Assembly: GCF_021155765.1 (NCBI RefSeq)
Contig: NC_060110.1
Location: forward strand, 10,911,501 to 10,975,500
Direction of reading: 5' to 3'
DNA: 64,000 bases
From: Diprion similis
Taxonomy: Eukaryota; Arthropoda; Insecta; Hymenoptera; Diprionidae
Part shown: piece by piece, positions 24,056 through 36,000 of the stretch
Layout of the letters: the number at the start of each line of letters is the position of its first letter
How positions within the stretch are numbered: the first letter of the stretch is position 1
The notes under the pieces: model-generated
Told to the model about the DNA's origin: nothing
Seen by the model: only the letters and a program-made list of their open reading frames with translations
Databases searched by the model: none
Position numbers and translations under genes: made by a program

Positions 24056-25361
24056 TTTCTATTGCGGAAAAAATAACGAAATTCTGAAAATTATTATTTT
24101 GAGGTTATAATCATGGTTTTACCGAACAGAATATATAGAGTTCAATGATCGCCCGGATCTATACAGTGTTTTCACTTATTCAAAGAAAGCCCCTTATTTC
24201 TCAGTACTTACAAGTTTATAATTTATTCACATCCATCCAAACGATATCCAGACGTTTTGAAATAGCACGTGCACGTTTGAGGCGTCGGTATGTTAACCAG
24301 CGTTGAACATAACCTATAAGTCGTCTGTGACGCTGTTTTGAAATCGAACGACGTTGACGCCGAAGCAACGCAAAGATGAAAGTTCACGGGGTTTACGCGT
24401 CAAAATCAAACAGACCCGGCAACGTTCCGATCTAGGCACAAGGTGACCACCACAGAAGGGTTGACATCACGTTATATATTTGTGTATGTTTGGTTGTGAA
24501 ATTTAGGCGCACAAGCTAATGTATGTAAATTACTAAATGTAAATTCTAACGAAGTCATACAGATTGCAGATCTGGATGCCTAAATAAGTTTACAAATCAC
24601 ACAGCGGCAACTATAAGTTGACTAGAAGATGACCGAAAATATTGAAAGCCTACTATTAAAGGCCTAGAAGAAATAACCCACTGAGCGGTTTTTCAGCGTA
24701 TTCGCACGACAGTGTATCAGCGCAATATTGCCTTTGAATAAGACATAATTAAAACGAAGCTGTATGTGCAGCTCTAATTTATTCGATACATTGCGCAATT
24801 TACTCGTTAGCACATACAGCCCTACAAAAAATGTTCGACACAAGTTTTCCGGATAGACCTTCACAGATTCGATTCGTATCTGTCCGCGTCTGTCAGTATC
24901 ATGTAAGTATCCTGTCCGAAAGGTGTCCGATCCTGTCGAGAATTTTTAGCATTTTTAGTAGGGAGAACAAACGCAAGGAGTGTGATGATAACTTTTGTAA
25001 TATTATTTGTTGTAGAATATTACAACGATGTACGGGTTATTTATGAATGTTCTCAGGTAATAAATATCACCTGGCTTGCGTTGAATACCAATTAATTTAA
25101 ACATGAGCCGACTTTCTTCGATTACGTCCAATGTAGGGCTTACGTTTAGTGAAACGTAATCATGCTGAATTTCCTTACTTGGAATACACGTATGTTCGCG
25201 GCAATATAGTGCACTCGGTTGATTACACAATTCGCTACAGAATACTTTAGTTTGAGAAATATGGAAGATATAAGATCCATGGAAATACCTAGTGATTATA
25301 TTAATTCCGAATTGGCGTGATACTACAAATTCTCTAATGCGTATTCCTGAAATGAATAAGA
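24056..25361. other. SDA1 upstream region and gene-free flank
   Basis: It contains the SDA1 promoter (24056 to about 24400, locally GC-richer). Beyond that is AT-rich DNA with only short non-conserved open frames. No gene recognised. Confidence 0.5.
24266..24271 (-). promoter_or_regulatory. CACGTG E-box upstream of SDA1
   Basis: A perfect CACGTG palindrome about 210 bases before the SDA1 start codon. Myc/Max binding at CACGTG in promoters of ribosome-biogenesis genes is established in insects and mammals; its use here is inferred from position. Confidence 0.4.
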
Positions 25362-25625
25362 TTAAGGCCTTACATACGTCCAGAATTTTCAAAAAATCGA
25401 TTTTTTTTAACTAGATCGTTGTTCTCTACACCTTAAGGTTTATTTCTGTGAAAATCGATTGCAAATATTTCCCATGGATCCAAAGTTATGGTATAAAATG
25501 TGACTGCCCGACGAAAAAGGCCAGAACAGCTCGTACTGTAAAAAAAAAAAAAAAAAAACAATAAACTACCGACAAGGAAGGCATACAATACGAAGTCGTA
25601 ATGGGAGATTAAACGTAAGTTTACA

Positions 25626-25735
25626 AAACAAATAAAAAAATTCATAAAGTTCTTACTTTAACTGCACGCAACTTCGGGCAAAACGCAGTTAAAACTTTAA
25701 ACGCGACATAGTTTAGACACGGCGATTATACGAAT
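25626..25735 (+). repeat. Dispersed repeat, copy 1
   Basis: The stretch beginning aaacaaataaaaaaattcat and continuing with aagttctt and ctgcacgcaacttcg is repeated at 28723-28850 in the same orientation at roughly 80 percent identity by eye. It is probably an internal part of an insect transposable-element family. It encodes nothing visible. Confidence 0.6.
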
Positions 25736-26713
25736 ACTAAAGCGCAATCGTTAATTAGCACGACAAATTCAATATATTATTAGTAACATTTATACACATT
25801 TGTGTATATATTTTTATCATTTGTATGTCGTTATTGCTATTTCTATAACACTACTGAGGCTATTACGAGCTTAGATCAGTGAATAATTGTACGCGAGTAA
25901 AATATATTACAAGATTGTACTTGGAGATGTTTGAGTACGTATTTTTTAAGGAATTACATTCCATCGTTATATTATTGGTTCTTAATTGGAATAACTACAG
26001 GTTTCGAAATCATCCGGATTTAATCGTACAGTAAAAAATGTATGCATTGTGTACAAAGATATGAGTTCTGCTAATGACTTTATAATCGGAAGTCAAATTA
26101 GGTTGTTTTGGATTGAAAAAATTGAATTTCTACATTATTCTACGAAAATCGAGTAAATACTTAGTAAAACTAATACCTACATAATTATATTTTAAACTAA
26201 TTGACATGATTATATTTATATTTAAGTGTTCGTTCTCTGTAGTACTTATAAACTATGAAATTTAATCGCAAGTTAGAAATTTTCAAAATAGTTAAATGAA
26301 ATGGATTTATTTTACTAAAATGGTAAAAAGAAGAAGAAAACTTAAACTAAATGAAAAATAGGTTATCAGAATTCTTTCCTTGGGTTACTTGATGTAAGTA
26401 TCCTAGTGTCAGTACTGAGGACAACAGTTCTCGTGCTGGTTACCGTCTATAAAAGCGTTGTAGCTGTACTTACGCCGAAAACTCTATTTTGGATATGTGT
26501 ACGCGTGTGTAAAATGGCTGTTTACAAGGCTGTTGCGAAATCTGAACCGTATAACGCACTACGCACCGCCACGCATGCGCACTTTGTCGCATAGAGTACT
26601 GTGGGCCACTGCGCACACGCACTAAATAGCATTGTGCACCGCTACACATGCGCACTCGAAGCAAACCGAGTAAGACTAAGGGCTGATGGGTCTGATTACT
26701 CTGATTAGACAGA

Positions 26714-26733
26714 AGAGATAAGGAGAGGAATCT
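26714..26733 (+). repeat. Left arm of a 20 bp inverted repeat
   Basis: agagataaggagaggaatct matches the reverse complement of 27108-27127 at 19 of 20 positions. The 374 bp between the arms has no reading frame; a GTGGTT block beyond the arms also matches. Possible termini of a small element. Confidence 0.45.
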
Positions 26734-27107
26734 CCGCCGATGTCCGCCGTTTAGTGGCCTGCGAAAAGTGGTTCACGTTTCGGAATACGAAATATAGTTC
26801 AGATTTCTGCACTGGCAGCGCTTATGTCTAATCTTTGTATTCCAAGTACGCGTGGTTAGTAAGCGTGTGTAGTCAATATAATCAAAAACTATGATCACAT
26901 CACATTGATTATATTCAAGAATCTTACTTAAGAGTGGATGTGATGGAATAGAAATAATCCTCGTTCAAAATTGTAGGCGACATTTGGGGATCCGTGACAG
27001 CCGCAGACGACTGACAGCTGTCAAATAAAGCGACAAGTACACCTTAAATGGTGAGATCTTTTACCCGGTTAATCTGCTTTAAAATCAGAACCACTTCTGT
27101 TGCGTGA

Positions 27108-27127
27108 AGATTCCTCTCCTTACCTCT
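27108..27127 (-). repeat. Right arm of a 20 bp inverted repeat
   Basis: agattcctctccttacctct is the inverted partner of 26714-26733 with a single mismatch. Confidence 0.45.
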
Positions 27128-28610
27128 TACTTCCTAGGTCTCATGCACAGTTGACGTTGCAGGCCATTTCAGTGTGTGACAGGCAGCAAGACGCGTTTTT
27201 GACGCATTAATGATAAAAAATATTGTATCGAATTAGTGACAAAATTGGGAAATGATGATTCGCGTGCCAGCTCCGCACTTGTCTCAGGCTCGTATGCAGA
27301 CTTATCACCATTCCTTGGTTTTCGGCACTTGTTGCATAAAGTAATGGTATGCCTCAGTGGCTTCACACTCACATACCTATATACATATAAATATATTTTA
27401 TACTACGAAACTGGAATATAATATCCTGAATTCTCGAAAGTACATAATATTCGGAGACAAAATGAGTTGTTAGGATATCATTTTATAATATTATCCGGTG
27501 ATAATATCATACCACATTAGGAATAGTTAGTCCTGCAGCTTGGGTTCTTAAATTTTAGAGTTTTAAAATATTGCCCTGTTTGCAATTCTGTAAACTACGG
27601 GGAGATCATACAAATATTTTGCAGGGGAGGCGCGGGAAAAATGGAAGTATTATAAGGTAATATAATGTTACGAGTTGCCATTTTAATCGTTGAATCGTTT
27701 AATTTTAACCAAAAAACAAAATTCTGACTGAAGACGAGCGTCTACCGCAAAGTTGGACAATTATTCTACTAGGGCTAGAAAAATATAGTTGATTTGATGT
27801 TAAAAATCTGCTGATGCAAGTCAACAAATGAATTTGTAATGTTTGGTAATTTTGAAAAAATTCGAAAAATTTCAGGGGGGTCTACTATGCCCGCCTTTCC
27901 AACATAGGCAAAAAAGATAGGCGTTTCTGCCCTTCTCCAAACTATTAGGAAATCATAGACAATTTGTGATATGCATTGACGTAATATCCGAGAGAATGCT
28001 GAGCGACGCATTGGAAATTCCAAGTTGTGGTTTGGTTTTTACGCTCATGGAATCATGGTATATTGCGAGAATTAATTTGAATTTTCCAGATAAATGCATA
28101 TTCAGTAAAATTATAGTTTCGTTGAACATGAATTTCCAGCTGACGATATCGAAGCAAACGAAGGACAGCGGTTTTATACGTCCTTAAGATGTACAATACC
28201 TATTACTGCTGTGCCCACAAGTCCAACAGCAAAACTAAACCACAATTTTTTTTTCATCACGAGTGATCAACTAGGCTATAACCCTCCAGGGATATATCCA
28301 TGTACAAGGATGTGACATATTTGTAATATATGTATCCGCAAATGTCTTCGATACTTATTGGTGGATTTTGCTTGTAAGCAAAAATTCCGACAAACAAGTA
28401 CTTTCACCAACCCCCACTCAAGTATTATGCATCAGGATGAAATGATGTCCGGTATCTGATGTCGGAGCTGTTACAGTATGATTACGTTTTAACGTATTCC
28501 CATATGATCTGAAGAAATAAAAGAGGTGAATGACTTTCACAACAGGAATCGATAACGTGGACTATCAATCTACTTGTATAAGATATTCCTCGTGAAATGC
28601 ACTTCCTGAA

Positions 28611-28631
28611 GATAGATAGATAGATAGATAA
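28611..28631. repeat. (GATA)n microsatellite
   Basis: Five tandem GATA units. Confidence 0.85.
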
Positions 28632-28722
28632 ATATGTTTATGATGCCTTGATTGGACCTTGAGGCAAATTAAAATACAACAGTTGATTATAAGTAGGAAT
28701 TAGAAAACAAGTAGGATAAAAA

Positions 28723-28850
28723 AAAACAAATAAAAAAATTCATAAAGTTCTTGCCTTAGCTGCGCGCAACTTCGAGGAAAATGTACCTAAAACTTTAAAC
28801 GCGTTTTTCTGGAAACTACTTTTTCCGACACGGTCGATATACTCAGACAG
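28723..28850 (+). repeat. Dispersed repeat, copy 2
   Basis: Direct-orientation partner of 25626-25735: it shares aaacaaataaaaaaattcat, a similar gcgcaacttcg block, aaaactttaaacgcg and a diverged gacacgg-cgat-ata block. The two copies are about 3.1 kb apart. Confidence 0.6.
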
Positions 28851-29334
28851 TTTTTAATATTTTTTTCATGCGATTTTTTTCAAATATTCGAAATCATTTT
28901 CTCTATAGTCTGTCGAGCCAAATTTTTGATATTGTGATTTAAAAGTTTTATAAAAATAATGAAAGTGTAAAATTTATGACGTAAAACGCCTACTTTTTTT
29001 TAAACTGCCATGAATTGCTAAATTTTTCCCAATTCAAAATTCCGGTAACTACAACTTGATTTTACAAGAATTTTTTCTAAATTTGGCAGAGCGATCAACA
29101 TTTACTGGAAACATGATGCCGACCGTGGAGCAACTTTTTTTTCTTAGTGTTGTGGATCACGTGATTTTTTATATAGTGATTTTTGTCAAAACAGAGTGAA
29201 ATAAATTTTTTCATAGTTTAAATACCGACAAACAATATGTATTACTTATTTTTAGTAATTTCTATTGTTATCGTTACAAAAAAAAAATCTTGTATCGCAT
29301 TTTTTGCGCTGCTAGACGTATGTAAGGCCTTAAA

Positions 29335-29414
29335 ATTAGAAATTGAGTAAGATGCTGAGAGCAAATAAGCTGCAATTAGAAATTAAGTAAGACGCTAAGA
29401 GCAAATACGCTGCA
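29335..29414 (+). repeat. Two tandem 40 bp units
   Basis: attagaaattgagtaagatg (from 29335) and attagaaattaagtaagacg (from 29375) start two 40 bp units that continue with ctgagagcaaataagctgca and its variant. The second unit runs directly into the larger 185 bp duplication. Confidence 0.75.
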
Positions 29415-29766
29415 ATTACAGGTAAGAATAAATTAACAGCAAGGTGATAAAACCAGAAATGTTAAAATTCTAAAAATTGATATGCAGCTGATACGTAATT
29501 GAATGTAGCCAACCTGATGGAAGTGGATTTTACAAGTAGCAGGCAGTAACTATAAATGTCTTTTGAAAACAGACAGTGCTGCAGTAAAAATACGCTGCAA
29601 TTACAGGTAAGAATAAATTAACAGCAAAGTGATAAAACCAGAAATGTTAAAATTCTAAAAATTGATATGCAGCTGATATGTAATTGAATGTAGCCAACCC
29701 GATGGAAGTTAATTTCACAAGTAGCAGGTAGTAACTATAAATGTCTTTTGAAAACAGACAGTGCAG
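29403..29766 (+). repeat. 185 bp tandem duplication
   Basis: The unit starting aaatacgctgcaattacagg at 29403 recurs at 29588 with a period of 185 bp and only a few substitutions over nearly the whole length (shared blocks include ttgatatgcagctgata and gtcttttgaaaacagacag). High identity indicates a recent duplication. No frame is carried through it. Confidence 0.85.
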
Positions 29767-29830
29767 CAAGGTGGACTCCAAAACCGAGCAGTAGCCTCAC
29801 ATTAGGCAGACTGTACACTGCATACCCTTG

Positions 29831-29859
29831 TCACAGTGCTTGTACTCTAAGCACTGTGA
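29831..29859. repeat. Perfect 11 bp stem hairpin
   Basis: TCACAGTGCTT, a 7-base loop, then AAGCACTGTGA: an exact 11 bp inverted repeat just after the 185 bp duplication. Confidence 0.8.
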
Positions 29860-30058
29860 CTCTAACTAAGCAGTTGGCAAAATTTTTTTAAGTGACTTAA
29901 CAAAAATTATATTTCAGATAAACGCCATTTGCTCCGGAATATACATTTTTTTGTCATTCACATTGTCAGATAATCAAAGATTCATTCGATACAGGTAGAA
30001 TTAAAGGATGTAGATTACTTGAAAAAAAAAAAAAAAAATTGCAACATTTTTGAAGGGG

Positions 30059-30575
30059 GTCGGTGGTACCCCAGAATTTTTTTTAAAATTATGGCACAGT
30101 AATGGCGAAGGCCACCAAAAGAAAAAATTCTGTCAGAAGATGAGCGTTCTACGTTATGTAGAAGATCGCGGTCTGTTGATTTTTCACTTTTATACATTTT
30201 CTTTTAAATTTATGGAGTAATTTATTTTGTACATCCATTATAATATTAATTTACGTCACAAAGACGACTTTTTCATTATTAATTCAATCTCATAAAATAA
30301 TTATAGTTAAATATAAATTTTTAATTTAGGACAATAAGATTCCCGGTTGATATATCGTTATGTTATGGATCATGACCTTTGGGTTGGCTATAAATGTCAG
30401 GAAAAAAATAATAACTGAAGTGCTACAACATGTTTCATACATTCAAAAAAAACTTCATACATTCAAAAAAATGTAAAAAAAGTGAAAAATTAAACGAGCA
30501 TGACGTAGAACGCTCATATTTTCACAAAATATTTCTTTTGACCCAAACAAACTTTTTGGAGGGTACCACGGTGGA
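30059..30575. mobile_element. Fold-back element with long imperfect inverted arms
   Basis: The left arm (about 30059-30207) and right arm (about 30465-30575) match in inverted orientation in three blocks: cggtggtaccc, tgagcgttctacgt (30141-30154, exact with 30503-30516) and the tttttcact-tttacatttt end. The arms flank about 250 bp of AT-rich spacer. A related segment in one orientation occurs near 27720-27750. No protein is encoded, so it looks like a non-autonomous DNA element. Confidence 0.5.
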
Positions 30576-30812
30576 AGATCGTAAATTATTTTTTTTCGCA
30601 AACATCCTAATGTACATCATTGAGTGAGCAGTGAATTTCATGAGCTGATGATTTGCACTCATTGGTTTCACTGGTTGTTTCCTGACGAATGAGTCATAGT
30701 ATCAAAATCAAGTCCGATCTTTTTTTTTATGTCCGGCACTATTTTTCGTGTCGATCGATTCCTCGAGCTTATCCTGAGTTTACGTATAGAGATTCTCGGT
30801 GTCAAGGGTTAC

Positions 30813-30949
30813 TAAGTCAGAAATACATTTTTTGACGTTTCGGCCCTGAGGAGGGCCCTCCTCAGAAAAACTGGAATATTCATTCAACAAATTACCACAG
30901 TATATACATAACGTCATAACGAGTCGTCAAAAACTGTATTTTTGACTTA
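30813..30949. mobile_element. 137 bp palindromic element with 25 bp terminal inverted repeats
   Basis: The ends 30813-30837 and 30925-30949 match in inverted orientation at 23 of 25 positions, outermost bases taagtca. The interior carries a perfect 20 bp palindrome, CTGAGGAGGGCCCTCCTCAG, at 30846-30865 preceded by GACGTTTCGGCC. It is too short to encode anything, and could be a miniature transposon or the terminal part of a larger retroelement. Confidence 0.6.
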
Positions 30950-32515
30950 CTATATATATACCAATGATATTTCCTAATTTCGATAATTAAACTTAGATTG
31001 CCACCAACAATTGACGATAGTTGTCCATTCGAAAGCATATTTGAATTTCCGACAGTACCTACCTATCGTCGTTATGCTGGCAACACTTTTTTCCTCGCAC
31101 ACCCACGTTTTCTTTCATACATGAACAGTCTCGGGACGTACGAAGATCGTTCTTCTGTAATGATGCTACTCTGTTCTCGATTCCAACTGGCTTGACCTCG
31201 TACTTAAGCTCGTCAATATCTGCCATGTTTTTGTTGGTTTGCACCGTTGTCTCTACGTCCCTCGCACTGAACTTCGGTAATCAGTAATCACCATATTTCA
31301 AACTGAAAACAAAGGATTAGCATTCAGCAGAGTTTATATGCTGCGAAAAAAACAATAACTTACCTATTCAATGAAAATTGACAAGGCATAATGGTAATTG
31401 ACAGTAACAGAAACAATTACTAATCTTGCGTGCACGTGTATTACGAGCAGAGTTCAAAGAAGTAATTCAAAAATGAAAAGCTATGCAAGAAAAAAGCTTT
31501 GATTTTAAGTAACAATTCAATGTGTTGCCGAAGTCAACTTAAATTCAACATGAATGTAGCAAATGTCCTGAATACGTGGAAGAAGCTAGAATTTTGAAAA
31601 GTCAGGATTAAATAAAAAAATATTTCGTTAGTTAAATTTTATGTTTGAATGTTTGTTTTTTTTTCTGTTTTGCGGTATTGTCTTTCAAATCTGCCACCCT
31701 ATAGGCTTTGGCCTACGAGGCCTATCGGTACATCTGGCACTGAATCACTTTATATCTGGATTACTTCAAAAGTATAAGATTCCTCTAATGTAAGTTCTAA
31801 ACTACTGCAGTTTTGTGAAAATAAATTACAAAATAAAATTTTGTTCATCATCCAAGTGTAGTCAGCTGACGTTGCTATGTATACACTGGGAGAAAACCGT
31901 ATTAAAGCAATTGGTTTTATGATACTAATAAAATTCAGAAAAATGGGTCTATGTCTTTTTATCATAATACAACTTGGTATAAAAAAGAGCAATAATTTCA
32001 GGTAGTACATACAGGAAAGGTCAGGTATGAAAAAATCAATACCAGGAAGTTATTTGGGAGGCCGTATCGAGCCTGCATTTAGAAAAATTGATGCTCAAGC
32101 TTGCCACATATAAAGAATATGATATTGCTGCAACAACCATTTTCTTCGAAGTTGAATTTCGCAAGTTACAAGACGTCACCGTAGTTAATATTAATAATAG
32201 CTCAGAACCCTGAGAGAATGATGTCGTTACAGTGAATAGATGATCGAGCTAATTGGCTTCAACACAAATTTCCATTCGACCATTTAATCGTATAATTTTA
32301 CCACCGAAGTGTGAGTATTTTCTCGTAAGTCATACATTCGTCGATATAAACGAAAGAGTAGGCCTGGAATATTACTGACTTTGGGAGATTAACGATAACA
32401 TACCAAAATCAAGTCACGTGAGAAGTGGGAATTAAATCTATCGTGCAGAGTCATGGAACTACAAATGAACAGTGGATGGAAATTACTAAGCCACTTCTGT
32501 CAAGGATTACGCAAA
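30950..32515. other. Gene-free stretch upstream of the acyltransferase gene
   Basis: AT-rich with only short non-conserved frames. No gene, RNA or clear repeat recognised. Confidence 0.4.
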
Positions 32516-32550
32516 TATATAAACGTACGAGCCCCGAGTGAGGACCAGTG
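32516..32550 (+). promoter_or_regulatory. TATA box and initiator of the NRF-6-type acyltransferase gene
   Basis: TATATAAA at 32516-32523 is followed 31 bases on by a CCAGTG initiator-like site (A at 32547), the arthropod Inr spacing. Transcription from there would leave a 5' UTR of about 516 bases before the ATG at 33063. Confidence 0.5.
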
Positions 32551-33062
32551 TTGACCCCACCAGATCTCGGCGCTGTTTTCTCTTGGATTCTGCAAAGAAT
32601 TCTGCGGCACCAGTCCTTGCTTAGACGCCCGGCACCTTGGCCGTATTTCGCGGTTTTTTTTCGTACGCCTCTGTGTTAGGATCTGTAATCGAGTGAATTA
32701 TTCCGACAATAGCAACGATTGGAAGCAGTTCATTTTTCACGCTCCAGTTCACTTCTCTAACGCTGTAAATCAACTGTTAATAAATTTTCCTGCGCGGGAT
32801 GGTTTTCGAATATTATATTTAAAATCGTAAGACAAGTTGAACGTCTTCACATCGCGAGTTGAAGTTTTCTTTCGTAATTTTAGGATGGAAACCTCCGTGA
32901 TTACTTAAAAAATCGTTATCAACCTTCTCGTTTAACGATTATTTTACAACACAAATTGATCGCTGTAAACAAAGCTTTTTTCCATCGTGTTTTCATCGAC
33001 AAATTAAACCCTCGTAAAATTGTTAACGGACAATAAAATACACGCTTCGGTAGAAAATCAAT

Positions 33063-36000
33063 ATGGCACTGTTAAATATGTGCAGTGTCGTGTTGTATTT
33101 AGTAATTTTAACTACCATGTGCGTTGAAAAAGGATCAGCGACATCGGAAACAATGGAGCGAACGCTTCCGGCTTACGCCATCGCGTTGAGGGGTAGTTTG
33201 CTAAATTCTAGCTTATGTCATGAAGATCTGGAAGTCTTCAGGACCGCCGTGGACCAACACAAGCTATGGGCATTGAAAAGTTAGTATATTGCTTGACATG
33301 TGACATAAAAACCAGATATGCAGGAATTAACATGAACACTTATCATCAAAGACTTTAACATGGTGTAGCAGCTAGAGTAGAATATTATTTAATATTCTGT
33401 TTATATTGTAAATGAGCAAATTGATAATTTCTTGTACCGTGGTGAAATATTTTTAGAGCGAATTAAGATATGATTCGACTTTGAGGAGAAAGCTTTCATA
33501 ATAAAATCGCGGCAGTCTCCACGTAAGTTTGTTTGAATATTTGAACAGAGTAAGGTGTTCGAATGACCGCGAGGTCGTCGGCGTATATTGACAGAGTTAA
33601 AAGTGAAACGATGGAACGAGACTCTCGGAAAGTAGAATTCTACGAAGTGTTACAATCGATTGTAGGTAGAATCCGGAAACCGGATATAATGAATCGAAAA
33701 TTTCATCATCATTAGCTACCCAAGCATCCTAAGAAGTCCGGCAGGGCCATTGGGATCCAATTAATGCAGATCAACTTTCACGCCTTGTGCAGTTACGCAA
33801 GTAACTTGTTTTTCCAGGACGCTAGATAGTCCATTACACCTTATTCGCCGTATTTTTGTTTTCACGCAAACGTCAAAACAGGATATACAGAGTGAAAGAG
33901 AGAGTGAAAGAGGGTCAGCAAACGTGGAATGCGCGTAGGAAAGTGAATGCATACCTGTAGTTGCATAATCGGCTTGAATCGCAAACAAATGATCCAGACG
34001 TAATACGCTGAATTTCACATAATAACACAGCCCGCGGTGTCTCGTAATGTACCCAGCTTCATCTACCCGGGATTATACGGAATACCGTTGAATTTTTTTC
34101 CCACACAATACTAAACCATTTCTTCCACTATGTATACCCATATAATATTATACATATATCTAAAATATCATACATGCATACGCCTAAGTCACTTTCGTTT
34201 CATGCAATTACTCAACAAATTCCCATACCTGGACATTCAAATGTTGGTCAGTTGATAAAATCTCGAAGTGTTATTGTAGTTAACTTTCTACAAATATGGT
34301 TCTACATTCAGTCAGAAGTATGGTGTACTGAACGATCTGAATAAAAATTGAAAAACACGTAATTGAAATGACAATTTCACGCGCAGTGCTGGACTCCAGT
34401 GGGGCCGCCAAACCAGGCTTCATTTATGGCAATAATTATTGGCTGGGTAGCAGAAGCCAGTGCCAAGATACGTCCAATACGAATCCGTTGATCATCGCCG
34501 ACGAGGAACTTCGAAATAACTCCAAGTACCGAGATCCGGAACAGGAATATCCACCCTTTGGGCTTAACTACTTTGTAACACATTTCCGTCATAATAGCAC
34601 TCTTCAGTATCACGTCAAATTACCCAACGAAGTTAGTACCTTAATATATCCGAAACCACAAACCGCACCTACATGCAATTTATTCCTCTGATGGTCCGCT
34701 TTCATCTTTTTCTACCAGGATCTAATCACATTAGGACTGTGTCTGCCAGCGTCTTGTTCGTCGAAAGAGTTGAGTCTGATTTTGAAGAAACTATTCCAAG
34801 AAAGAACGCTTCTAGCTGGAAATCTGTACTCTGCCGATTTCAAGTTGTTGGAAGTCAGAGATCTCAATGACGATCATCTGTGGCTGGTGGACGGAGAAAT
34901 AATTATTGTTGCGTGAGTAACGTTTTCTAATGGTGATGCACTTCAGGCTCGATGTCCTCGGGGATGATTAACGTAGTAAAATTATAAAAATACTACAATT
35001 TTTCACGAGTTTCCCTTCTCAGAACATTTCTAGTCCTCACTATTGGCCTGGTAATTGTCGGAACATCTTACGATGTACTCGTCTATCAAAAGCAGATACG
35101 GGCCAAAAAAATATCTTCAAATAACAACAACGAGTGCTGCTGTGAGTTGATTTTAACGTATACTACCGATATGACCATGTATTTAAATGCAAGTTCTTCC
35201 TGCACCGTAGAGCCACGAATATTGTCGCTCGAAATATGTAGTTATTTTCTTTAAATGTGCTATGAAATGATATTATAACTTATGTTATAGACGAGAAAAA
35301 AACAGCGAACACGACAGAGTCTGCGGTTGTTCTTCCAGAATTCAAACAGAGTACCTTAGCAAAATTTATACTATGCTTTTCGTGTTATACCAACACAAAG
35401 ATCATATTTGATACAAAATTGGGCCCTGACGCTATACCTCCTATTCACGGTCTCAGATTTTTGGGAATGATGTGGATCGTCATGATACACACGATATTTT
35501 ACATGACCGATTACGCCGGTGAGTCATTCTTGCGTTAGCTTATGTCGCCAGAACTAGATGCGATTCGTGTTTCAAGACTATGCAAAACGAAACATGATTT
35601 TTCATTCAAGTTGTATCCAACACCGATTTAGATCTGTATGCTTGTTAATTGTAGATAATAAGCCCTGGGCATGGCGAAAGGCTGAAGGATTTGCAGTTCA
35701 GATAATAAGCAACTCAACTCTGTCAGTTGACACGTTCTTCTTCATGAGTGGATTTTTAGTCTCTTACTTGTATTTGAACTCCAACAAAGGCAAGAAAGAG
35801 GATAACAAGTCGGTCGATTATGTAGGCAAAGTAAATGATTTTGCCCTCACTGTTCTGAAAAGATTCATTAGGTAAGCATCCGTACGTCATATTTGCTCCA
35901 TGAAAGAAGAACATACAGATTGTGAACTGTAAGCTTGGGTTTCCTTTCACGAATACACAAGCGATCCTTTTTTTGTATTTCGTATCGGCGCATTTTGTAA

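Larger units (their letters stand above)
25362..29333. mobile_element. Possible TTAA-flanked terminal inverted repeat pair (about 4 kb apart)
   Basis: TTAAGGCCTTACATACGTC (25362-25380) is matched exactly in reverse complement by GACGTATGTAAGGCCTTAA (29315-29333). TTAA at both outer ends is the target-site signature of piggyBac-type transposons. The interval contains no transposase-sized frame, so it is at best a decayed or non-autonomous element, or two partial copies of one family facing each other. Internal motifs repeat in direct orientation (see next entries), which favours two partial copies. Confidence 0.4.

Noticed and set aside
26560-26660. Repeated gcatgcgcac motifs resembling NRF1 sites
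   Set aside because: Two imperfect copies about 70 bp apart with no adjacent gene. The evidence is too thin for a promoter call.
30840-30875. Hammerhead-ribozyme-like core (CTGAGGA followed by GAAA)
   Set aside because: The bases between do not form a stem II and the region is a simple palindrome. No stem III or cleavage triplet is placed correctly.
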